Of a stretch of 54,996 bases of DNA, positions 25,086 to 32,729 are shown one piece after another. A program made the translations under genes and the position numbers. Under the pieces are notes generated by a model. That model did not search any database. It was not told the DNA's origin and saw only the letters and a list, made by a program, of their open reading frames with translations. Origin of the DNA: Gemmatimonadota bacterium (GTDB taxonomy: Bacteria > JAAXHH01). The stretch lies in contig JAPPBT010000019.1 in assembly GCA_026702745.1 (NCBI GenBank), positions 1-54,996 on the forward strand. Reading direction: 5' to 3'. The stretch's first letter is position 1, and each line of letters starts with the position of its first letter.

Positions 25086-26627
25086 TTGCTATCACGTGTA
25101 TCGAGCGGCGCCGTGCAGGGGATCGAAGCGATTCCCGTTGTGGTGGAAACCCACATCACCAACGGCCTCCCTCATTTCTCAACCGTGGGACTGCCGGACA
25201 GCGCCGTGCGGGAGAGCAAGGACCGCGTCGTGGCTGCCATCAAGCAGTCCGGATTTACCTATCCGTACCGACGTATCACCGTCAACCTGGCCCCCGCGGA
25301 CGTGCGCAAGGCGGGTACTTCATTCGACCTGCCCATTGCCGTGGGCATTCTCGCCGCGTCGGCGCAGGTGCCGGTCCAGTCGCTCGAAGACACGATCCTG
25401 CTCGGCGAGTTGTCGCTGAACGGCGCGCTCAGGCCGATCCGCGGCGCGCTGCCCGTAGCGCTCGCCGCACGCCGCCTCGGCGCGCGCAGGCTGGTCGTTC
25501 CGAGCGAGAATGCGGAGGAAGCTGCCATGGGCGGCGGTATCGATGTTTTCGGCGTGCCGTCCCTGGAATCCGCAGTCCACTTGCTCCAGGGACGGAAGGG
25601 ATTTGAACGGTCCCGGCACGATGTCGGGCCCATGCTTTCTTCCGGTGCGGATTACCCCTTCGATTTCTCCATCGTCAAAGGACAGGATCACGCCAAGCGC
25701 GCCATCGAAGTGGCCGCCGCCGGATCACACAATCTGCTGCTCATCGGTCCACCGGGTTCGGGCAAGACGCTGCTGGCCCGTTGCGTGCCGTCCATCCTGC
25801 CAGATTTCACCCTGGAGGAGGCACTGGAAACGACGCAGATTCACAGTGTAGCGGGGAAGATACCGCCCTTTACCCCCCTGGTCACCACCCGTCCCTTCCG
25901 GGCGCCTCACCACACCGTCACGGAAGCGGGCTTGATCGGCGGCGGGAGCATTCCGAAACCCGGAGAGGTGTCGCTCGCCCACAACGGCGTGCTCTTTCTG
26001 GACGAGTTGCCCGAATTCAGGAAGCATGTGCTCGAAATGCTCCGGCAGCCCCTGGAAGACGGCAAAGTCAACCTGTCCCGCGTATCCAGGTCCCTGTCCT
26101 ATCCCGCGCGCTTTACGATGGTCGCCGCCATGAACCCGTGTCCATGCGGATACCTCGGCGACCCGGACCGGGAATGCACCTGCCCACCTGCCCGGATACA
26201 CCAGTACATGTCCCGGATTTCGGGTCCGCTGCTCGACCGGATCGATCTACACGTCGAGGTACCGCCGGTACCTTACGGGGACCTCGGCGGCCGTTCCGAC
26301 GGTGAACCCTCCCGTCGCGTCAGAGACCGGATCAACCGGGCCAGGGAACGACAGTTGCCCCGTTTCGCCAACCATCCCGGCGCTTTCGGAAACGCGCACA
26401 TGACACCCCGCGAACTGCGCCGGTACTGTGGATTGGACAGCAGGGCCCACGACCTGTTGCGGAACGCCATTACCCGCCTGGGTCTTTCCGCCAGGGCCTA
26501 CGATCGCGTCCTGAAAGTCGCCCGTACCATCAGCGACCTGGCCGGAGTGGAAGCGATAGGCGTCGAGCATGTGGCCGAAGCCATACAATACCGGTCCCTG
26601 GACCGCGGAAAATGGATGGATCACTGA
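25086..26627 (+). CDS. YifB/ComM family Mg-chelatase-like AAA+ ATPase
   Basis: This 513-residue protein opens with LSRVSSGAVQGIEAIPVVVETHITNGLPHF, the N-terminal Lon-like (ChlI) domain, which includes VGLPDSAVRESKDRV. The AAA+ module follows: Walker A LLIGPPGSGKTLLARC near residue 220, APHHTVTEAGLIGGG and Walker B GVLFLDELPEF. A CPCGYLGDPDRECTC four-cysteine motif and a C-terminal Mg_chelatase_C domain with ARTISDLAG complete it. ComM/YifB is a hexameric helicase that drives branch migration during natural transformation. I chose the TTG at 25086, 6-7 bases after AGGAGG; upstream codons in frame do not resemble the family. No com pilus genes are nearby. Confidence 0.94.
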   Translation: MLSRVSSGAVQGIEAIPVVVETHITNGLPHFSTVGLPDSAVRESKDRVVAAIKQSGFTYPYRRITVNLAPADVRKAGTSFDLPIAVGILAASAQVPVQSLEDTILLGELSLNGALRPIRGALPVALAARRLGARRLVVPSENAEEAAMGGGIDVFGVPSLESAVHLLQGRKGFERSRHDVGPMLSSGADYPFDFSIVKGQDHAKRAIEVAAAGSHNLLLIGPPGSGKTLLARCVPSILPDFTLEEALETTQIHSVAGKIPPFTPLVTTRPFRAPHHTVTEAGLIGGGSIPKPGEVSLAHNGVLFLDELPEFRKHVLEMLRQPLEDGKVNLSRVSRSLSYPARFTMVAAMNPCPCGYLGDPDRECTCPPARIHQYMSRISGPLLDRIDLHVEVPPVPYGDLGGRSDGEPSRRVRDRINRARERQLPRFANHPGAFGNAHMTPRELRRYCGLDSRAHDLLRNAITRLGLSARAYDRVLKVARTISDLAGVEAIGVEHVAEAIQYRSLDRGKWMDH

Positions 26628-26746
26628 GCGGGTTGCTACGTCTATAAACAACTTTGAATCCACCATGACCTGTGCTATAGTAGAAAAGATCAGCGAGACC
26701 TGCACAGCGCACCGACGATTCACCGAAACACCCGGGGCAGGAATCC

Positions 26747-27877
26747 ATGTCCAGCACAGGAACGAGGTCGGCCAGCCTTGCCGTCATGCTCCTTCTGGTC
26801 GTGGGATGCGGCGGTACCGGTCAGGCGGAGCCCGCCGTGTCCTTTTCTCCGGAACGCTATGCGGCCCTTGTGGATACCCTTTCGGAGCCAGGCGGATTCT
26901 TCGACAGCGACAACCTCGTCTCCAACGAGGCCGGTTATCTCCACGTCAAGCATGCGCTGAAGCGGCTCGGTGTCAAGGGCGGCGTCTACATCGGCGTGGG
27001 GCCGGACCAGAATTTCACCTACATCGCGCAGGTACGCCCGCGGTACGCCTTCATCCTCGATATCCGGCGGGACAACCTCGTCGAACACCTGCTTTACAAG
27101 GCCATTTTCACCCTGGCGGAATCACCGGCGGAGTTTCTTTCCATCCTATTCAGTAAACCCCTGCCTCGTGCCGGATTCGCCGACGGCCAGCCCACGATCG
27201 ATGGGTTGGTGACGTACTTCGACCGAACGGACGGCGACGAGGAACTTTTTCACCGCAATCTGGAGCGCATTCGGACCCAGATTAGCAATTACAAGGTCCT
27301 GTCGGGAGACCAGGAGACCCTGCGCGTGTCCGAACTGTACCGTTCCTTCCTGGAACAGCACCTGGACCTGAGGTGGGAATACCGGTCGGACGGTGACCGG
27401 GGCATATCCTTCATTACCTACAGGACGTTCCTGCTGGGACGGGACCTCGAGGGCGCTTACGGCAATTTCCTGGCTTCGGACGAAGACTACCGGTTCATCC
27501 GCGACATGCAGGCCAGAAATGCTATCATACCCGTCACCGGCGACTTCGCAGGCAGCCATGCCCTCCGGGCCATTGGGGATTTCGTTCGGGGAAGGGGGGA
27601 CCGCATCTCCGCGTTCTATCTTTCGAACGTGGAGTACTACCTCCATCCCGATGGCCGCCTCGACGAGTTCGCGGATAACGTCCGGTATCTGCCGACGGAC
27701 GCGAGCAGCGTGTTGATACGCGCCTTCGTCAACCTGAGACAGCGCGCCCATCCGTTGCGCGTGGAACGGGACCTGATGACCACGGTACTCCAGTACACGC
27801 GCTCGTTCAGCCAGCTTTTCGCAGACGGGGCCTACCGGTCCTATATGGACCTGGGCGTGAAGAACTACATGCAATAG
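26747..27877 (+). CDS. Unassigned lipoprotein
   Basis: This 376-residue protein has a lipoprotein signal, SLAVMLLLVVGCGG, with the lipobox cysteine at about residue 21, so it should be lipid-anchored in the envelope. The mature part contains a region that looks like a degenerate Rossmann/methyltransferase core (GVKGGVYIGVGPDQNFTYIAQVRPRYAFILDIRRDN) followed by RRDNLVEHLLYKAIFTLAESPAEFLS. The closest thing I recall is the LIC_10091-type family of spirochaete lipoproteins, but I cannot confirm this. No canonical SAM-binding glycine motif is visible. It starts 119 bp after yifB and ends 2 bp from the stop of the convergent aminotransferase gene. The ATG follows GGGGCAGGAA. Confidence 0.6.
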   Translation: MSSTGTRSASLAVMLLLVVGCGGTGQAEPAVSFSPERYAALVDTLSEPGGFFDSDNLVSNEAGYLHVKHALKRLGVKGGVYIGVGPDQNFTYIAQVRPRYAFILDIRRDNLVEHLLYKAIFTLAESPAEFLSILFSKPLPRAGFADGQPTIDGLVTYFDRTDGDEELFHRNLERIRTQISNYKVLSGDQETLRVSELYRSFLEQHLDLRWEYRSDGDRGISFITYRTFLLGRDLEGAYGNFLASDEDYRFIRDMQARNAIIPVTGDFAGSHALRAIGDFVRGRGDRISAFYLSNVEYYLHPDGRLDEFADNVRYLPTDASSVLIRAFVNLRQRAHPLRVERDLMTTVLQYTRSFSQLFADGAYRSYMDLGVKNYMQ

Positions 27878-27879
27878 GG

Positions 27880-29172
27880 TCAGAGCGTCCGTTCGACCGC
27901 TTCCACCGCATCGCCGAGCACCGTGGCGATCCGGGCTACCTCGTCTGTGTTGACGGTGTAGGGGGGACTGATCGCGACGTGATCGCCGTACACGCCGTCC
28001 ACGGGTCCCGGCGCGCCCGGCATGATCAGCACACCGCGGTCGAAAGCTTCCCGGACCACACGTCCCGTCACGCCCAGCGACGGATCGAATGGCGTGTCCC
28101 GTTCCTTGTCCGCCGTAAATTCGACGCCGCAGAGCAGTCCCTTCCCGCGCACCTTGCTCACCATGGGCGACTCGGTCAGCGGCTGCAGCTGTTCCAGCAT
28201 CACCTCGCCCATTTCGGCGCAACGCGCGACGAGATCATGGCGTTCGACATATTCCTGCACGGCCAGCGCGGTGGCGCAGGAAAGTGGGTTTCCTCCGTAG
28301 GTATGGCCATGCACGAAGGCCGGCGCGGTTTCATAGATGGTCTCGTATATCTCGTCCCGCGCGATCGTCGCGGCGATGGGCGTGTATCCGCTGCTCAAGC
28401 CTTTCCCGGTAGCCATAAGGTCCGGGACGACACCCCAGTGGTCGATCCCGAAGTCGACCCCGGTCCGGCCGTACCCGGTGACGACCTCGTCGACGATCAG
28501 GAGGATCCCGTAGTAATCGCAGAGTTCCCTGACCGTGCTGAAGTAATCGTCGGGCGGCGCCATTCCGGCGGATGAGGTGCCCAGGACGGGTTCGACAATA
28601 AAGGCGGAAATGTATTCCGCGCCGACCTGGCGGATCACGCGCTCCAGTTCGTCGACGCTGTGTTGCGAAATGTGAGGGAAATCCAGCAGGTACGGCGTGT
28701 AGTCTTTCCGCCAGGCCGACCGGCCCGACATGGACAGGGCGCCGATCGTGTTTCCGTGCCAGCTCTGCCAGCATGAAATGACCTGGTACTTGGACGGGTT
28801 GCCAGATTCCAGGTGGTATTTCCGTGCGATCTTCAGCGCTGCTTCCGTGGCCTCCGATCCTCCGGACACGAAAAACACCCGGCCCATTCCTTCCGGGGCC
28901 ATGTCAGAAATTTTACGGGCCAGGTCGATCTGCGGCTGGCTGATGAACTGGCCGTAGGCAAAGGCGATCTGCCGGGCCTGATCGGCCATGGCCTCCGCGA
29001 TTTCCTCGACTCCGTGGCCTATGCTGACCACGTGCACGCCGGCACAGGCGTCCAGGTAGGCCCTGCCTTCGGTATCATACAGGTAGCATCCCTTGCCGTG
29101 TGAAATCCGCGGCCAGTGTTCCTTCCGTGCACGGTGGAAGATTCGTTCCGACGGTTCATTAAGGCCGGTCAT
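27880..29172 (-). CDS. Class III PLP-dependent aminotransferase
   Basis: This 430-residue enzyme belongs to the omega-amino-acid/acetylornithine aminotransferase superfamily. Visible features are YLDACAGVHVVSIGH, VFFVSGGSEATEAALKIARKYH (phosphate-binding), SCWQSWHGNTIGALSMSG (ring-stacking aromatic), LLIVDEVVTGYGRTG (PLP Asp) and the Schiff-base lysine at about K257 in LMATGKGLSSGYTPIAA. HGHTYGGNPLSCA is the usual late motif. It moves an amino group from an omega-amino acid or amine to an oxo-acid; the donor is unknown. It lies 46 bp downstream of the acetoacetate-decarboxylase-like gene in the same orientation and probably shares its promoter, so the two may act on related beta-oxo or beta-amino compounds. 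Confidence 0.92.
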   Translation of the reverse strand: MTGLNEPSERIFHRARKEHWPRISHGKGCYLYDTEGRAYLDACAGVHVVSIGHGVEEIAEAMADQARQIAFAYGQFISQPQIDLARKISDMAPEGMGRVFFVSGGSEATEAALKIARKYHLESGNPSKYQVISCWQSWHGNTIGALSMSGRSAWRKDYTPYLLDFPHISQHSVDELERVIRQVGAEYISAFIVEPVLGTSSAGMAPPDDYFSTVRELCDYYGILLIVDEVVTGYGRTGVDFGIDHWGVVPDLMATGKGLSSGYTPIAATIARDEIYETIYETAPAFVHGHTYGGNPLSCATALAVQEYVERHDLVARCAEMGEVMLEQLQPLTESPMVSKVRGKGLLCGVEFTADKERDTPFDPSLGVTGRVVREAFDRGVLIMPGAPGPVDGVYGDHVAISPPYTVNTDEVARIATVLGDAVEAVERTL

Positions 29173-29218
29173 GTTTTCTCCAGGAATCGCTCATTCCGCC
29201 CGTAAACAGTGAAGCCGC

Positions 29219-30166
29219 CTACCGCAGGATGCGCTGATCGCTCAGGTCCTTGCCTCCGACCGTCTCCACGATACCAGCGCTCACGAAGGCGATTTGCTCC
29301 AGGCCCGCAATGGCGTTCACGATATGGTATTGCGTAGGCAGGTCCTGCCATTCCGCCCGGTGGAACCGCACCCTTCCCTGTCCTGAGCGCTGCGCTGTCA
29401 CCCTTCGGTTCGGGGTATCGGACGGGGTCATTACGGCGTATTCCGCATCGGCCACGTCCCATTGCCCGGTCCGTGGTATGTATTTGTAGTGCAGGGTTCC
29501 GTTAAGCGCGGTGCCATCCGTCCCGGCAACGGCTTCATCGGTGCCATCGGTCTCTACCGCGGCTTCATCGGCCGGCGCCGCTGCTTCATCGGCCGGCGCT
29601 GCAGCTTCATCGGTGCCATCGGTCTCTACTGTGGTTTCATCGGCCGGCGACGCGGGCGGTGTTTCCATTTCCGACAGGTACATTTCCATGAAGCGGAAAC
29701 CGAGCCAGTCGGCCGTGCACCGCGTCTCGCCGTTCTGCACGGACGGCGGCGGGATCGCGCAGTATATCTTCGAGAAACCGAGTTGTTCCCGCCCGGTAAG
29801 AATCGGATCGGCCAGGTTCTCCCACAACACCGCGAGGAAGGGACCGCGGGCACGGTCCCGTTTCCCCCTGTACTCGGCCGGGAAGCTCACGCCGAGGGTA
29901 TTGTAACCCCTTCCGGCCAGCCACTCGATTCCGGTCATATAGGAAACCGTCACGGTCACCACGGGATCTCCGGCCAGTCGGAACCCCATCGGCAGCAGGA
30001 CTTCTAGCTGTTCCGGCCGGGTCAGGAAACTCACGGAATACGAGGTAGTCCGCGGCGAGTGCTGACCGTCGAACCGGCGACCATCAGGTCCCTGGCGTGG
30101 ACCCGCGGCAGGCCCGAAATGGGTCGGCATCATGTACATGCGGCCTGGATGAATCTTGTAGGGCAT
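29219..30166 (-). CDS. Acetoacetate decarboxylase-like protein with repeat insertion
   Basis: This 315-residue protein has the ADC-family core: YSVSFLTRPEQLEVLLPMGFRL, a VTVSYMTGIEWLAGRGYNTLGV segment, LWENLADPILTGREQLGFSK near residue 120, and C-terminal HIVNAIAGLEQIAFVSAGIVET. K133 in GREQLGFSKIY aligns with the Schiff-base Lys115 of the clostridial decarboxylase, but the neighbouring Lys116 is Ile here and the preceding Pro is Ser. Loss of that pKa-shifting lysine suggests chemistry other than acetoacetate decarboxylation, such as aldolase or dehydratase reactions known for divergent members. An acidic, alanine-rich insertion of about 45 residues built of PADEAA and VETDGTDEA repeats splits the domain. 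Confidence 0.72.
   Translation of the reverse strand: MPYKIHPGRMYMMPTHFGPAAGPRQGPDGRRFDGQHSPRTTSYSVSFLTRPEQLEVLLPMGFRLAGDPVVTVTVSYMTGIEWLAGRGYNTLGVSFPAEYRGKRDRARGPFLAVLWENLADPILTGREQLGFSKIYCAIPPPSVQNGETRCTADWLGFRFMEMYLSEMETPPASPADETTVETDGTDEAAAPADEAAAPADEAAVETDGTDEAVAGTDGTALNGTLHYKYIPRTGQWDVADAEYAVMTPSDTPNRRVTAQRSGQGRVRFHRAEWQDLPTQYHIVNAIAGLEQIAFVSAGIVETVGGKDLSDQRILR
29532..29654. repeat. Mixed 21/30-bp in-frame repeat array
   Basis: GCTTCATCGG recurs at 29532, 29562, 29583 and 29604, and as GTTTCATCGG at 29634, giving periods of 30, 21, 21 and 30 bp. On the minus strand the units encode PADEAA and VETDGTDEA blocks inside the decarboxylase-like protein. All periods are multiples of three. 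Confidence 0.9.
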
Positions 30167-30274
30167 GGACGTTCTCTCGCTGAAACCGTCGGTCCGGCGG
30201 ACGGTCGAGGTACATACCGGGACGCGTGCCCACAGGCAGGTCTATCGAATATGTGCTGGCGTTGCAATGGTCGG

Positions 30275-30304
30275 ACTATATACAATCCATTCCAGGCCTG
30301 TCAA
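30275..30304 (-). promoter_or_regulatory. Predicted strong promoter of the decarboxylase-like/aminotransferase operon
   Basis: On the minus strand there is consensus TTGACA (30299-30304), an 18-bp spacer and TATAGT (30275-30280), about 110 bp before the ATG at 30166. It is the best -35/-10 pair in the window. It lies in the 167-bp gap shared with the divergent aldo/keto reductase gene. Confidence 0.6.
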
Positions 30305-30333
30305 GTAGTGGACATCGGCACACGGAGGCAGTC

Positions 30334-31320
30334 ATGCGGCACAGGATCCTCGGGAAAACCGGCATGCGGGTCAGCGAGATCGGCATGGGCGGGCTGTTCG
30401 TATCATCCCATGGCTCGGACCGGGCCGAGGGCATCCGGGCGGTACGGAGGGGACTGGAACTTGGCATAAACTACGTGGACACGGCACCTTCGTACCGCGA
30501 TTCCGAGGAAGTGATGGGGTTGGCCCTGGATGGGATGACGCAGCCCTTCATCCTTTCGACCAAACTCGGCGGGCGGCCTCAACCCTTCGATCCCAGGGAC
30601 CCGGACCAGTTGCGCCGGTCCGTGGAGACCAGCCTGGAGTTGTTGAAGAGAGACGCGATCGACATCCTCATGATCCACGAACCGGATCGCCCCGGCCAGT
30701 ATGACTGGTTTGCGGACTGGGAACGGTTTCACGGTCCCGTATGCGACCTGCTCGAGGCGCTGAAGTCCGAAGGCGTGATCCGGTACACGGGGCTGGGCGG
30801 CACCACGGCGTATACGTTGCCCGCCATCATGGCGACCGGCGCGTACGACGTCGTGCTTACGGCATTCAACTACAGCCTGCTCTGGCAGGAAGCGGTCCAC
30901 GCGGTGCTACCCGAGGCCGTGAAGCGGAACATGGGGATTGTCGTGGGATCCCCCCTGCAGCAGGGAGCACTTTCCGCGTGTTACACGGAACAGGTGGAGC
31001 GCGGGGCGCCCTGGTTGTCACCGCCCCGGCGCGAGCAGTTCAGACGGCTTTATGACCTGGTAGAGGAACTGCATATGCCGCTGCCGGAACTGGCGATTCG
31101 CTGGGTGTTGTCCAATCCCGGTGTCTCCACGGTCTTGTCGGGATCGAGATCGGTCGAGGAAGTCGAGCAGAACGTCGGCTACGTGGCATCGGGCCCGCTC
31201 CCCAGTGCGGTTATGGACCGGGTGCAGGAAATCGCGGACCTGGTACCCTTCCGACCCTTCGAGGAACCCTTCGGCCTGCCCTTCACACGCGACTACCGGG
31301 GGCCCGGCATGGCGCGGTAG
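30334..31320 (+). CDS. Aldo/keto reductase
   Basis: This 328-residue TIM-barrel oxidoreductase begins MRHRILGKTGMRVSEIGMGG. The catalytic tetrad is visible: Asp and Tyr in NYVDTAPSYRDSEE, Lys in FILSTKLGG and His in DILMIHEPDR. The C-terminal NADP-binding loop is in LSNPGVSTVLSGSRSVEEVEQN. It reduces aldehydes or ketones, or oxidises sugars, with NADP. I chose the ATG at 30334, which follows GGAGG by 4 bases; the longer in-frame start would begin inside the divergent promoter region. The neighbours give no specific substrate. Confidence 0.92.
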   Translation: MRHRILGKTGMRVSEIGMGGLFVSSHGSDRAEGIRAVRRGLELGINYVDTAPSYRDSEEVMGLALDGMTQPFILSTKLGGRPQPFDPRDPDQLRRSVETSLELLKRDAIDILMIHEPDRPGQYDWFADWERFHGPVCDLLEALKSEGVIRYTGLGGTTAYTLPAIMATGAYDVVLTAFNYSLLWQEAVHAVLPEAVKRNMGIVVGSPLQQGALSACYTEQVERGAPWLSPPRREQFRRLYDLVEELHMPLPELAIRWVLSNPGVSTVLSGSRSVEEVEQNVGYVASGPLPSAVMDRVQEIADLVPFRPFEEPFGLPFTRDYRGPGMAR

Positions 31321-31344
31321 ACCGACCGCAATGGACCGGCTGCC

Positions 31345-32697
31345 CTACTGCTCATCCGATCGATCGTCCATCATGCCCAGGACATTCCGCAGATTCGCGG
31401 TGGCCGTGGCGTAATCGTACTTCGCCGTAACGTGATCGGTCTCGGCCTGCTTCAGGACGAACTGGGCGTCGATGAGCTCGAGCTGCGTGCTGACGCCGCC
31501 CTCGTACTGAACCTGCGCGATGGACAGGCCGCGGCTGGCCAGTTCGACGGCCTCCTCGCCCGCCCTTACGCGTTCCGAAGCCTCCACCACGTTAAGCACG
31601 GCCTCGGTGACGTCTACCTCGATCTGCTTCCCGAGCTGGCGCTCGACGTAACGTGACAGTTCATAGTCCGCCTGGGCCTGCATGATACGGCCCGAGTTCT
31701 GCCTGCCGTCGAAGACCGGAATCGATATATTGATGAGCGTGTTCCAGCTTCGGGAGAAGTCGTTGAACCCGATCGACTTGAAACCGGGGTCGTTCACCTG
31801 GGCCTGCATCAGGTATCCCGCGGAAAGCGATACGTCGAGTCCGTTTTCTCCCCGTGCCAACCGGATTGCCGCATCGTTCATCGTGGTCTGCAACCGGGCG
31901 GCTTTCAGGTCCGATCGGTTCGCCAACGCCTGGTCCACGGCAGTTTCGATGTCCTCCGGCAAGCCGGATGCGTCCACGTCGAGGCTGCCGGTACACCGTA
32001 TATCCGCTTGCCGGGGCAGTCCGATCAGGCGCTTGAGATTCGCTTGCGCGATCGCGAGCCGGTTCCGGGCCTGGGTGACCGGCGGGAGGGCATTGGTCAC
32101 TTCCACCCGGGCCCTGAGCACGTCATAGTCCGATACCGTCCCGGCTTCGTAAAACCGCTGTACGCCTTCGTACTGGGCGACGGCACGGTCGTAGGCCGCC
32201 GTGGTAACCTCCAGCGTGGCTTCGGCCAGAAGGACATCGTAATACCCGTCGTGGACCTGGTGCACGATGTCCCCCCGCATCCGTTCCGTGTTGGACGTCG
32301 AAATCTGCTGGTAGTACCGCGCGATTCTCAGGCCGACGCCGACCTGCCCGCCCCGATATATGGTCTGGGAGAGATCGAGTCCGAAGTTGATCACGTTGTC
32401 GGTGCCTACCTTGAAGGTCTGGCCGCCGAAATTGAACTCCGGAAGAGCCCAGTTCCTGGTGATGGAACTGCTGAAGTCGAGCTTGGGCAGTGCCTCTGAA
32501 TACGCTTCCCGCACTTGCGCCCTGGCACGGTCTTCCTCCAGCCTGGTGCTCAGCAGGGATTCGTTGTTTCTGAGCGCAAGCTCGATGGCCCGGTCAAGCG
32601 TAAGCGCGATCTCGTCGGCCTGCTGGGCGGACAACGGAAGTGCGACGACGGCCGCTGTGGCGATCGACACCACCGCATTTGTTACGGTGCGAATCAT
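31345..32697 (-). CDS. TolC-family outer membrane efflux protein
   Basis: This 450-residue protein has an N-terminal signal peptide (NAVVSIATAAVVALPLSAQQA) and two OEP repeats rich in helical coiled coil. Typical stretches are LALRNNESLLSTRLEEDRARAQVREAYSEALPKLDFSSS near the start and SLSAGYLMQAQVNDPGF in the second half, followed by SRGLSIAQVQYEGGVSTQLELIDAQ. It forms the trimeric outer-membrane exit duct of a tripartite pump. It is the third gene of the operon, 32 bp after the RND transporter gene. No lipobox is present, so it is a TolC-type rather than an OprM-type lipoprotein. Confidence 0.92.
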   Translation of the reverse strand: MIRTVTNAVVSIATAAVVALPLSAQQADEIALTLDRAIELALRNNESLLSTRLEEDRARAQVREAYSEALPKLDFSSSITRNWALPEFNFGGQTFKVGTDNVINFGLDLSQTIYRGGQVGVGLRIARYYQQISTSNTERMRGDIVHQVHDGYYDVLLAEATLEVTTAAYDRAVAQYEGVQRFYEAGTVSDYDVLRARVEVTNALPPVTQARNRLAIAQANLKRLIGLPRQADIRCTGSLDVDASGLPEDIETAVDQALANRSDLKAARLQTTMNDAAIRLARGENGLDVSLSAGYLMQAQVNDPGFKSIGFNDFSRSWNTLINISIPVFDGRQNSGRIMQAQADYELSRYVERQLGKQIEVDVTEAVLNVVEASERVRAGEEAVELASRGLSIAQVQYEGGVSTQLELIDAQFVLKQAETDHVTAKYDYATATANLRNVLGMMDDRSDEQ

Positions 32698-32729
32698 ACT
32701 TTCCTCCAGCTAAACGCTCCGGCTTTCGG

